A stretch of 64,000 nt of DNA, taken from contig OX637338.1 of the NCBI GenBank assembly GCA_951799405.1, forward strand, positions 4,092,001 to 4,156,000, read 5' to 3'. This DNA comes from Agapetus fuscipes (lineage: Eukaryota; Arthropoda; Insecta; Trichoptera; Glossosomatidae). The translations under genes were made by a program, and so were the position numbers. A model generated the notes under the pieces. That model saw only the letters and a program-made list of their open reading frames with translations, did no database searches and had not been told where the DNA came from. Positions 54,590 to 64,000 of the stretch are shown here, piece after piece. How positions within the stretch are numbered: position 1 is the stretch's first letter; each line of letters opens with the position of its first letter.

Positions 54590-55068
54590 TAAGAGCTCGT
54601 TCCCACTTGTCGGGTGTCGGAGGTTCCAGTGGCAGAACATTATGTATGAAGCTATTCACACTTATCGGAAACCGATTTTGTCCCAAATGTTCTGCCACTG
54701 GAACCTCCGATTAGTATACTGATACCCTCTCTTAAAATTGAGGAAGACTTGGTTTTGTATTTTTTTTCTCTTTTGTTTCTTTACAAGGGTAATTACAGAT
54801 TTACAGTTCTCTGTCCGACACACAATCGGACTTCGGACCAACAGGCCGACAAACAATGTGACGACTACATCCTTTTTTATTAAAATAAAAACACATAAAA
54901 TTTTAACAATAAATTTGGATCGGTCGGTGTCTTGCCGAACGCCGGCCAATCAGCGTGTTGGGTTAAGTTTTGTCATGGAGTTCGACGGATGGCGAAATTC
55001 AGGGCCTGCGAAAAAAGTGTGCCGTATCAATACATATCCGACACCTGACAAGTGGCAACGAGCTCTTA
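54590..55068. mobile_element. TIR element with nested inverted repeat
   Basis: Outer ends: TAAGAGCTCGTTCCCACTTG and GTCGGGTGTCGGA (54590-54621), against the inverse at 55037-55068 (30 of 32 bases match). Inside the left end, a second pair of perfect 23-bp arms (54618-54640 and 54687-54709, CGGAGGTTCCAGTGGCAGAA and its inverse) encloses a 46-bp loop. No transposase. Confidence 0.75.
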
Positions 55069-55123
55069 CATTGTGTAAACTCACTGCAATTTCAGTAGCC
55101 TTCTTCCAGTATCCGAACAGTTT

Positions 55124-55258
55124 TAGGCCCGGTATTTTCAACGTTAGCATAGCGACATTATGCTGAATGAAAAAGGACGCACTTATGTAAAACGGATGAA
55201 TAATTTTAGTCAAAGCCTTTCCAGTCACATAAGCAAATGTTGATAATGCCCGGCCTTA
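55124..55258. mobile_element. MITE-X copy 2
   Basis: TAGGCCCGGTATTTTCAACG on the left and the inverse-like AAATGTTGATAATGCCCGGC with CTTAG on the right; 135 bp. Confidence 0.75.
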
Positions 55259-55261
55259 GTG

Positions 55262-56345
55262 AGTGATTTACTTTTTATACATTTTTTATTATATTTACAA
55301 GATCGAGGGGAATTCACGCATTTTTTTAATACTTGGAGTACATGTATCTGAAACTAATTTAATTGCCGATCGCTTACAAAGTATCAGAAGCATGCTTAGC
55401 TATGTTGATTTGTAAAAAACTAAACTTTGCGTGTTGACTGTTGAAGTTAAACAGTCTCCAAAGGTATCTGATGTGACTTTTCCGTCCGATGTGAATACCT
55501 GTATCAGGTTGGCCTGTCTCTACCTTGGCGGCGTGATCTTGCTTCTTGTAAGCTATTTTTATTGTTGCTCTTCTGAACAATGCACTATACTGCCTAATTA
55601 ATCTCTCATCTCAACTCATAATGCCACGCTCTAGTCTCGTTGGTATCTCTCAAGCACACACGCTCATCAGCTGTTTTAGAAATTCGGATAGAAATCACCA
55701 TTTCTCTTTCCCAGCCGTTCTCTCATTGTTGCTATAAGATTTTCTTCTGTGTATATATATCTGTAAGATCTATAATACTAATGAATAGTTAGACTCTTAA
55801 ACATGTACTCACGTATATAGATAATGATGATGATGATGATTGAGTATAGCACCGTCTTGCGATCAAGGTCACTCCAAGGGCGCGAAAAAATATTGGCAAA
55901 TATGTGGTGTGTCTCTACTCAAACTCAACTTGAAAAAAAAAATTGCCTCGTATAGCGAGAAATGGTGAAAAAGGGAATGAAAAATTGCTGCGAACCAATC
56001 TTAGGTTATAAACAGAAGAAGAAGAAGTTTGCACATTAAATTCCAGTTTATTTGGTTCACGAAAACATTTCGTAGAATAAACAAGATCGTTTCCATAAGA
56101 AACAATCGTCCAAAAACAAGATCTCTGTTCCGTGGAAACAAATGACGCAGAATTTTAAATCAACAAAATAATTATTAGTATCTCGCACGGTTTTCTGTTT
56201 TTTTTTTCTTTCTCATAGATATCGGCGTAGTAAAATATCAGAATAGATATAGAAATAATCTAGAATCAAATATAACGAATGACTGCAATCTATATATTTT
56301 TTTCTTAAATTACACCTATAAATATGCGAAAATAGTGAGTTAGAA
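55262..56345. other. No gene seen
   Basis: AT-rich sequence with a (GAT)n tract at 55826-55841. No recognised element. Confidence 0.4.
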
Positions 56346-56473
56346 ATACAATAAAATTAAAATTGCTTTGTTATAATTCACATGAGTTTATTTTTGGACA
56401 CGACCAGTTTCGGGAGAAGCAGTACCTCCCATCTTACGTGAATTATAACAAAGCAATTTTTATTTTATTGTAT
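56346..56473. mobile_element. MITE or hairpin with 41-bp arms
   Basis: Left ATACAATAAAATTAAAATTG through CTTTGTTATAATTCAC; the right side mirrors it. The ~45-bp centre reads, on the minus strand, GATGGGAGGTACTGCTTCTC then CCGAAACTGGTCGTGTCC. Confidence 0.75.
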
Positions 56474-56934
56474 TAAAATGAACTTTCACAATGTTAACGC
56501 TGAAGGTCTAAATAATATGTGAGTTAGAAATTTGATGTGTTTCCGTATGTTAATTTCATTAAAAAAAATCAATCCTAGATTGACGTCTTCGATTCCAAAC
56601 GTTTAAACATAGCGGTGGTGGACGTGAAAGAATGCGTGTAAACAGATGAAATAAGCGTTTATATTTATAACATGTTATTTTTTATCGACACCTAATGTTT
56701 TTGTTCACAGCTGTTGGTAGTAAACAAACCACGATGACGTAGGTTTGCTGAAAAGCGCGCGCAAAACCTGAGTCAACAAAAACAACCTTTATGGAAACTT
56801 CCACGTAAAATAAAATGTGATTTACTACTCCGAATTAGCGCGCCATTTGGAGATTTTCTAAAAACAGGATTGTATATATTTTTTATTATCATCCATTCAT
56901 CATACTATAAATTGCTAATGACTGTTTCTTGGGG
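56474..56934. other. No gene seen
   Basis: Intron sequence without a recognised element. Confidence 0.4.
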
Positions 56935-57056
56935 TAGGTATTCTCAACGATAGCTTATGTGACTTCAAACTGTTAAAAAAAAAACTACCCACACAATTGG
57001 CATAAGTGCGCCCTTTTCATTCAGTATACAGTCGTTATGCTAACGTTGAAAATACC
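56935..57056. mobile_element. MITE-X copy 3, truncated by R1
   Basis: TAGGTATTCTCAACGATAGC on the left and GTTATGCTAACGTTGAAAAT with ACC on the right. An R1 copy begins exactly there. Confidence 0.7.
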
Positions 57057-57278
57057 CATACTGTAAAAATGGTTCACTTTGCCAGTTTGTTTCAGGGAAG
57101 GTCGGAAAAAGTAGCAGGGTTTATTTTCATTTGATGTTTGGATTGAAAATTTAAAGTACTCATGCAGCATTTGGAAGCGCGAACTTTTACGCGTGTCTGT
57201 TTGTGGGCATGCATTGTAAATTTGAATTGTAAATGTTAATATATCTTCGCAACTTAGATTAGACTAGATTACATAGTC
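57055..57278 (+). repeat. R1 repeat, 5' end missing
   Basis: Starts CCCATACTGTAAAAATGGTT at the MITE-X junction and ends TTCGCAACTTAGATTAGACT. Confidence 0.75.
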
Positions 57279-57769
57279 CGAGATGACATTTCAGTAATGA
57301 TCAGATCGCATGTTAGCTTGTACAACCATGTAGCATGTTATTTATAAAGTGGAGTCGTCTCTGTCAAGGTTCTGGCCAACCTCAGCGCAAACAGCTCAAC
57401 GGCGACAGCGATAAAACTTAATAACGTGTCAGTCAAGGATTTTTTGTCGGTGTGGTCTTGAAATCAAGAAAATATCTAACGATATGTTGAGCAATATCGC
57501 CTTACGTAATAATCCGCCGCTGGTTGGTTTGATCACTCACAAATTGTCAAAAAAATTCTTGCCCAAATTTTAGGTAATTTTCATGGTCGTACGTTTTCAT
57601 TTTTTCCCCGTTTGATTTTTTATCGACTTGATATTGAGCTCAAACCTAAGCAATTTATCATGAGTCCAAGTATTTTATATTTGGAAATATTACATAATTT
57701 GAGTCACTTGTTTTTTTTTACTTAATCATGTGAAACAGTATAATAAGTTGCAAAAATATCACACCTGAA
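57279..57769. other. No gene seen
   Basis: Intron sequence without a recognised element. Confidence 0.4.
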
Positions 57770-58015
57770 AGGTAACACTGAATAAATACTGATTCACTGA
57801 TTGTAGAAATGGTAGATTAAACCTTTTATTGGGTGGAACGTCCTAAAGTAAGTGAACTAATTATGAAGGAAGTAATTGTGAAGGAAGTACCTACCCATGA
57901 AAAACTTCTAAACTACAGGGCTTTTTACACATCTTTGTTGTTTTCTCTCGTAGAAAACCGGGAAAAAGTGCATGTATCTAAGAAACCCATGTCAGCTCCA
58001 TGTGGCACTTATGTT
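57770..58015 (+). repeat. R3 dispersed repeat, copy 2
   Basis: Aligns with 296-505. The 71-codon frame at 57833-58048 lies within it but is not kept in copy 1, so I do not call a gene. Confidence 0.65.
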
Positions 58016-58040
58016 TTAACTTTAAGGTATCGATATTTGA

Positions 58041-58207
58041 ACATTTAAAGTTCATATTAAATGCATGCCCACAAACAGACACGTGACAAATTAAAAAACA
58101 AACCTTAAATTACCATAAACCTTGAAACTTTTACCAACCTTCATTGACAAAGCGAACCATTTTTTTTACATCACGTGTGGTCAGCTTTATATCAACTTAT
58201 AATCTAG
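58041..58207 (-). repeat. R1 repeat, diverged
   Basis: TTTAAAGTTCATATTAAATG, GCCCACAAACAGACACGTGA and CACGTGTGGTCAGCTTTATA, with internal deletions. Confidence 0.65.
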
Positions 58208-58666
58208 GGATGATGGATCAATGTGGATAAACGAAATAAAAGTTATCGTAATCTTTTAGGTTATTATGAAAATAATCAAATGTTTATAAAATAAAAATAA
58301 TTATTTAAGACTATTTTCGTAGATTTACTTCCAGTGTGCAAGCCAAATAAGTTTTAATGTCTCTCTACTCTGTTGGCAACCGAATGGGAATTACGAAAAC
58401 TAACATGGGCTAAATAAATAAACAATATTTGGCAATGCTGCGAAGGGTCGAGAGATTTTTATGGAGAGCAACTTCGTAAAATAGCCAAATATTTCGAAAT
58501 CCTGAGCGTTAATTATTATCATTATAACATGATTTTTTATGGCCTATTTATGGCTTTTGGTCATGCTAACCGTTTCCCATTTTTTGAGGGACGATCTGGG
58601 ATGCTAATAACGTCAGTCGTCACTTTTTGATAAATCTGTATTAATTTATATAGTCATTGACTTACA
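58208..58666. other. No gene seen
   Basis: AT-rich intron sequence. Confidence 0.4.
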
Positions 58667-58760
58667 GGTTGGTATCAGGTTGACGGCACATACTGTACAA
58701 AATGGTTCACTGTTTCAGGGAAGGTCGGCAAAGTTGCAGGGTTCATGTTAATTTGAAGTT
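58667..58760 (+). repeat. R1 5' part joined to LINE end
   Basis: TTGACTTACAGGTTGGTATC to TTAATTTGAAGTTTGCATAA, then abruptly LINE sequence. Confidence 0.7.
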
Positions 58761-58880
58761 TGCATAAGCAGAGCTTGTATGGAAAAGGTTATGACTCTGG
58801 ATCAAATGAAAGAAGTATGTTAGGACCGAAAAAAGTGGCGGCTGATCTGTTATGTAGGCGGCTAAGGCCAAGAATCAATT
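58761..58880 (+). mobile_element. LINE 3'-end fragment
   Basis: GGAAAAGGTTATGACTCTGG gives EKVMTLDQMKEVC, then a stop. GGCGGCTGATCTGTTATGTA follows, as at 2.2 kb. Confidence 0.65.
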
Positions 58881-58953
58881 TTTATTTTAATACATGTTTT
58901 GTAGATTTGCTAGTGTTTGTTTGTTTGTATAACTGAATGTAATTAATCGCTTG

Positions 58954-59178
58954 TGCTGACCACCCATGCTGTAAAAAAAATGGTTCACTTTGCCAATGTC
59001 ACCCCAGTGTCAGGGAAGGTCGGCAAAAGTTGTAGGGCTTATGTTCATTTGAGGTTTGGATTTTATTTGTAAGTACATATTCAGCATTTGAAGCGCGAAC
59101 TACACGTGTCTGTCTGTAGGCATGCCTTTCATATGAGCCTTAAATGTTAACATATCTTTGCAGCTTAGATTATAGATA
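58954..59178 (+). repeat. R1 repeat, 5' end trimmed
   Basis: TGCTGACCACCCATGCTGTA to TCTTTGCAGCTTAGATTATA. Confidence 0.8.
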
Positions 59179-59186
59179 GAAGTAAG

Positions 59187-59345
59187 TGCATTTGCAGTTG
59201 CTGGCCCTCTGGCCTGGAACCACCTGCCACATTATGTGAGAGAGCTAGAGGACCATGGAAAGTGCCGGAATGCACTGAAGACAAGCAAATTTCTGGCATC
59301 GTTTGCACCAGCGCCCTTGGAGTGATGACTACATCACGAAACGGC
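59187..59345 (+). mobile_element. LINE C-terminal fragment, third family
   Basis: The frame reads SAFAVAGPLAWNHLPHYVRE, then CRNALKTSKFLASF, the well-known VAGP-x-x-WN-x-LP C-terminus of many LINE reverse transcriptases. An (ATC)n tract follows within ~30 bp. Confidence 0.7.
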
Positions 59346-59439
59346 GCTATAAAGAAATCATCAACTCATCATCATCATCAGCATACTATACTTTTTAATT
59401 CATTGTGTTGGCTTTTTGAGCGGACCCCCGATAAGAGCA

Positions 59440-59660
59440 CAATCATGGTTATAATAATATGCATTTGGTTGTGCCGGACCACCTCGAGGTCCCAGTGAGG
59501 CGCGCAAGGTCTCGGCGCCACACTGATTTTTGGTTTTGATTCGGCTATGTGGGTCAAGATCTCCGCGTGACGTTTTCGTAAAACCTGTCTGCCGGTTGCG
59601 CTTGCGAGCGTGTCGGCCGAACAAGCCACCGCTCACCATACTAAACGCACACAACGGGAT
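59440..59660. other. GC-rich patch of unknown origin
   Basis: About 60% GC inside AT-rich DNA, open on the minus strand for 83 codons (RKRHAEILTHIAESKPKISV in part). I do not recognise it. It could be a transposon fragment or a decayed exon. Confidence 0.3.
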
Positions 59661-60119
59661 GCTGAAGTACTGCCGCGCACATTAAATTAATTATCAAGTT
59701 TCAGTTTTTTCACATTATCTCGAAAACTGTTCACATTACCTAAAATATTTTTCAAACACTCTCTAGACATTGTATCGTTCTATAATAATGAAGAAAAAAA
59801 ATATGTCCAAAATATTAAACAACAAAATTAAAAGAAAAAAATGTGAACAAAAACGTGTTTTTTAAAATATTTTTTTGTAGCGTCATTTTTTAAGTTTTAT
59901 AAAATATTTTAATTTTAAAATTTAGATAAAAAATCAGTTAACACGCGTGATTTTTTCCATTAATGTCACTTCTTTACAAAGGCCATAAAGTGTAAGAAAC
60001 ATTTATTGTGTGTGTCGTCTGTCGAAATGTATGAGTTGAAAGGAAAGACGCCAACGGGATGTCCGAACACCGAGCGCGAATGCACCAGAAACTGTACCGC
60101 ATTGCGAATGCCATTACCA

Positions 60120-60238
60120 GCACTTCAAGTAGTAAGCCTTACTTTTACAACAAATGCATGGAAACTAAAACGCTCATCAAAGGCGCTGTTTTACTATCCA
60201 TATATTTTTTGGTTGAGCGTAAACGTAATGTTTACTGT
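60120..60238. mobile_element. R6 core and right arm, tandem copy A
   Basis: GGAAACTAAAACGCTCATCA, AAGGCGCTGTTTTACTATCC and GGTTGAGCGTAAACGTAATG. Confidence 0.65.
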
Positions 60239-60299
60239 TAACCTTATTTTGCCCGTTTTTGGTCAATTTCAACCTACTTTAAATATTTTTCAGGGTTTG

Positions 60300-60408
60300 G
60301 TTACTTTAAATGTATGAAAACTAAAACGCTCATTGAAGGCGCTGTTTTACTTTTCTATACGTTTTTTTTGGTGCAGTTAAAACGTAAAGTCTACTGTTAA
60401 CCTTATTT
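60300..60408. mobile_element. R6 core and right arm, tandem copy B
   Basis: AAAACTAAAACGCTCATTGA, AGGCGCTGTTTTACTTTTCT and GTTAAAACGTAAAGTCTACT. Both copies are followed by TGTTAACCTTATTTTG, so the pair arose by tandem duplication of ~160 bp. Confidence 0.7.
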
Positions 60409-60534
60409 TGTACGTTTTCGGTGGATTGCAACCTACTTATCTTTCCGTTCAGAATGCAATAGTTGCGTTTTCAACTGCGTAAGAGAGTCTCGCCATCTTA
60501 TGATTGATGATGGTAGATATAATAATATTGCATG

Positions 60535-60735
60535 AGCGCTGTTTTTGTGTGAATCACACCTCAAGAGCCTTTTGCGTACTTGATCGTTGCTATAGAAAGA
60601 GCCAATTCTCAAGCAAGACCCAGTTGCTGTAAGGCTGGATGGACCTTTGGTAAGGGTGTATGAATTTAGCGAAGAACATATTTGAAAATATAAGTAATAT
60701 ATTTTTTGTGCGAAGCGTTATCACTACACTATAGA
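60535..60735 (-). mobile_element. SINE1, decayed head
   Basis: GAGCGCTGTTTTTGTGTGAA, TCACACCTCAAGAGCC, GCCAATTCTCAAGCAAGACC and AGTTGCTGTAAGGCTGGATG. The tRNA-like head is unrecognisable. Confidence 0.75.
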
Positions 60736-61119
60736 CACGTGATATATTATATCTATGATGTCACTCCTGTTCAATTATACTCCAAAGATTTTTCCTCTCA
60801 AATTCAGTAGTAAAATCCTACTTTGATTTAAAATGTCCTGACAGAAAAACAATACTACAAAATGAAATAAAATACGTTTAATGTTACCATGTTAATGTGA
60901 TACCAAGGATACGAGTTGTGTCGTAACATCCATACGGACATTGTTACAATGAATCCAGTTCCTGTTTTATTATTCTGCATCACGTTCCACGATCCTCACA
61001 AAGGGGTTCTAAGCCACGTGAGGACCCGGCTTTTGTTCAAACTGTACGCTTTGCAAATACGAGGGGAGTGTTGCGAAACCGTGTCGCCAACCTGCTGAAA
61101 GCCAAGGAGCGGTATTTTA
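60736..61119. other. No gene seen
   Basis: The 60-codon frame at 60916 has no recognisable feature. Confidence 0.35.
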
Positions 61120-61263
61120 CTTACTGCGTATCAACTCAACCATAGCGTTTGCCAAATATTCATTGAAAACTAAAACCCTCATTAGAGGCGGTGTCTTAGA
61201 TTCCATGCATTTTTTTTTTTTGTAAACGCTGTGATTGAACTGCAGAATGTTATACTTGGGGTG
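61120..61263. mobile_element. R6 palindromic repeat, full length
   Basis: CAACTCAACCATAGCGTTTG and GAAAACTAAAACCCTCATTA on the left; GTGTCTTAGATTCCATGCAT, GTAAACGCTGTGATTGAACT and TATACTTGGGGTG on the right. Confidence 0.7.
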
Positions 61264-63291
61264 TCAGGGGTAACCTAGCAACCTGACGGGAGACAACGTG
61301 AGTTGTGACGACATCAAACACAGGGGAATGAAACGATACAAATCTCCGGCCTTCCTAATTCAATGCCACTTACATTATACCCTGCTTTGAACTAACTAGG
61401 GTTCGCTAGTGTTTTATATTGTATCAGATTTTGGCAACCCTTGAACCCGAAACTTTTGTCCCATATCATCTCATTAGGTAATGCAGTACTCTAACCCACT
61501 ACACTAATAAATAAGGGTCTTAAATTTTGATCCGTTTCGATACATTTCATTGAGAAAAATTAATGATACGCTTTTGTGTATACCTATTACATTTTGATCT
61601 AGATCCTAGATACTAGATTCGTATTTCCATATTTTAAAAACCATGACATTTAAAAAGGCGTGTACCTACTCAATACTTATTCACTTTCAAACTCGGCTTG
61701 TTAATGGTAATACATCGGTACATATTAATCTCTGTTCACGTAGGTACATACATATGTTATATCCGGATTTGAGAAACGCGATAACACGTGAAGCACCGGG
61801 TCTCGAATGTCGAACAACAGTTTGTAGTTCCGTGAAACGAATTGCTGTTCCAGATCCAAAGACATAGCCAAGTTTCTAAATATCATAATTGTATAACAGA
61901 AGAAAACGTGACCGCTTTTAATGCAGAAGAGTTGTGTAAACAACCAGCCTGTCAACAACAGGTCGCTATTTTGTTTTTATAATTAGTAGGAATAAGGGTG
62001 CGGGATGCGACCCCGACACGTGATCGAGGGGGAAATCCACCCCTTATTTTCAAACGTTTGACGTCACATTTGCGTCAATACCTGTTGCCGTACTTTAGAT
62101 AGATAATCTAGCTTAATTTTCTGATGAATAGTTGTATGAAATACTAGTCGTGAATGTTTACGCAACCCCATTACAAATAACATGAATCGTATCATGATAA
62201 TTGGACGATTAGTGATTGGATCGCTGTACCAAATATTACAGAAACATCTTCCATCTGCTGGATAATTAATCTGTTAATTATTTCTATTGACACATGTTGT
62301 GTTACAATTATTCTTCCATTATTGTTGTTTTACAATCAGCCGGATTCTGTGGGGAGTGTGGCAATGCTAGAAAAAAACGCAATCGCCTACAATAGCAGAG
62401 CATTAATAGTTTAACTGTCGCGATATCTATAAGCTGTAATTATTTTGTTGCTAGCAACATTGATGATATTTTTTGAACCTACGTCATAGTAAAAGAAATG
62501 CTATACCTTTTGACTCTATCCAAAAAAAAATGAAGCGTTGGCCTGTAATGAAGATTGATTCTTTCTCACGAAAGTTTGGCTTTATCGAAAGTAGATATTA
62601 TATTACCACAAATATCAACAAGCTTTATCTGAGACCTACATGAAGAAGAATACAAAAATGTTGTGTTGTACGGTGTACCTCTCTAACGTGTTAGTTATTG
62701 TTTAACAGTAACAATGGGGGAATTTCTTTATCTCTAAAGAATGTGAGACCTTTTATGGTTTAGTTTGCCATCCGTCATGCCAGTCTTCTTTATTTTCCTG
62801 GGACAGAAAAGATAATTCCGATTTCCGTCGCAAATCCACTTCCGCCGACTGAGAATGCAAGTGAAGGCTGGGACATTTCTGGAGTTGTCCAATTCTGTCA
62901 ATGAGCTACTACGAACTGTACAATTGTGCGCACATCCGGTTTACTTAAAAGCGAATAAATAACCTTTAAAATGCGGCTTTCTTACGTAAAATTGAGCTAC
63001 ATGGTAAATGGACATTTAGACCATTGACTAGAATTGAAAAATGTTAAATGGTGAAGATAATTCCAATTCCTAAAGTGATATCCATCTTCCTACATAATAA
63101 TTTAGTTGAATATGCCTAACCATTTTTGTTGCTATGTTAAAATTGTCGTCGTATTTTATTTTAAACAATTTAAATCGCTTAGAACTGGAAAATTATAATT
63201 CATATGCATTATTAGTTAATTTATAATCTGGATATAAAATATAACGCTGAATTCTTCATTAAAGCTGCAAGTCATCCCTCCAGTTCTTGAT
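61264..63291. other. No gene seen
   Basis: 2 kb of AT-rich intron sequence without a member of the local repeat families that I could recognise. Confidence 0.4.
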
Positions 63292-63498
63292 TGGCTTATC
63301 TACCATTTGATTCAAAGATGACCTTTAATTGAATTTGTCTTAAGAACCAACCACATTCTACACAATCTGAGCTAAGAAAAAAAGCTGTAAATCACAGTTT
63401 TTAGTATTTTCAAAACCAATTTGTAGCATTCATAAGACACATTGGTCCAGTACACATGCGAAATTACCTCTGATACGAAAAACAAGCACTAAGGGGAC
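63292..63498 (+). mobile_element. R5 MITE-like repeat
   Basis: GGCTTATCTACCATTTGATT, ACATTCTACACAATCTGAGC, GCGAAATTACCTCTGATACG and AAGCACTAAGGGGAC. Confidence 0.7.
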
Positions 63499-63597
63499 AA
63501 AGTGGCGTTCATGAAATGAGTGTTGACCTTATCGATTTTCGCAACGGGTTGTTTGCAAAAAGGTAGAATGTAATATTTGTTAAAAAAAAAAAAAAAT

Positions 63598-63881
63598 TAG
63601 GCTGATTTATTTGGTGAGCGCTGTTTTTGTGTGTATCACACCTCAAGAGCCCTCTGCGAGCTTGGTCGTCGCTGTAGAAAACGCCAATTCTCAAGCAAGA
63701 CCCAGTTGTAAGGCTGGATGGACCTTTTGATGACCGGTCTTTGTTAAAGGTTTATGAATTTTTCAACCCAGTGAAGAGCAAATTTGAAAATATAAATGGT
63801 AATTTTTTTGTGCTCCGCCGGGATTCGAACCCACGACCTTCCAGTAACGATTCCGAAGTGTTACCACCTGGACTACGGACC
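63598..63881 (-). mobile_element. SINE1, full length
   Basis: On the minus strand: GGTCCGTAGTCCAGGTGGTA (A-box), CGTGGGTTCGAATCCCGGCG (B-box), then the complete body to AACAGCGCTCACCAAATAAA. It has the clearest tRNA-like head of the family. Confidence 0.88.
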
Positions 63882-63925
63882 AGTCGGTTGTTGGTTAGTA
63901 ACATATGAATGCTAGTTAGTGAACC

Positions 63926-64000
63926 ATACTCGCCTCTCGTCTGCCATGTCAGGAGCCACGTCCAGGAAGGAAGCCTCCATGCCGAGCTGCGGTACACCAG
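63926..64000. other. Possible exon at the window edge
   Basis: A GC-rich stretch cut by the window end. On the plus strand, CTCGCCTCTCGTCTGCCATGTCAG would be a fair splice acceptor and its phase would fit trbl (RSHVQEGSLHAELRYT), but this does not resemble the Tribbles SLE region. On the minus strand a frame reads GVPQLGMEASFLDVAPDMAD and stops at 63914. I cannot choose a strand. Confidence 0.3.

Larger units (their letters stand above)
49780..64000 (+). other. trbl intron 2, at least 14 kb, open at the window edge
   Basis: The donor GTAAGT starts at 49780. No exon matching the expected Tribbles continuation was found, so the intron probably extends past the window. Confidence 0.6.

Noticed and set aside
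57833..58048. 71-codon ORF with a plausible start
   Set aside because: It lies in the R3 repeat, and the other R3 copy does not keep the frame.
62121..62149. Hammerhead ribozyme: CTGATGA, a small stem, GAAA and GTC in order
   Set aside because: The flanking stem I does not pair (TAATTTT against GTGAATG) and stem III is absent. Likely chance.

Overview
This is a stretch of animal nuclear DNA, most likely from an insect. It is AT-rich, its genes are split by GT-AG introns, tRNA-derived SINEs are common, and the recognisable proteins are arthropod-like (TFIIB of 315 aa, a Tribbles pseudokinase, a PRXL2B-like peroxiredoxin). I cannot name the species. Large repeat-filled introns would fit a big-genome insect, but that is inference.

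Genes, left to right. (1) An intronless PRXL2B-like peroxiredoxin (13782-14375, +) begins 36 bp after the end of an inverted-repeat element. (2) A complete five-exon TFIIB gene lies on the minus strand (20257-24932). Its exons join in phase to 315 codons, with the zinc-ribbon ligands and both cyclin-like repeats present. (3) A Tribbles pseudokinase gene (trbl, +) is transcribed divergently from TFIIB across a 2.2-kb gap. Its first coding exon is 27150-27461 and its second 49490-49779, separated by a 22-kb intron. The exon that should carry the next pseudokinase motif (SLE) was not found before the window ends, so the gene continues to the right. Two short GC-rich islands (5700-5891 and 63926-64000) could be unassigned exons.

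Most of the rest is repeats. The largest is a 3.4-kb non-LTR retrotransposon (34027-37459) with 12-bp target duplications, inserted into the tail of a SINE inside trbl intron 1. There are three tRNA-derived SINE families. A retroposon-like family called R1 here has at least 21 copies and ends in (TTAGA)n. A ~140-bp palindromic family (R6) has about 14 copies, mostly around trbl. Non-autonomous DNA elements include two hAT-type elements with 8-bp duplications, a Harbinger-type MITE with TTA duplications, and several other MITEs. One family stands out: foldback elements whose inverted arms are built from degenerate short tandem units and which sit between 9-10-bp target duplications (9.4, 38.8, 51.4 kb, and a smaller relative at 31.0 kb).

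The three genes show no operon-like or pathway link; they are ordinary neighbours in a transposon-rich region. Repeat family names (R1, R3-R7, SINE1-3, MITE-X) are labels used only within this annotation.
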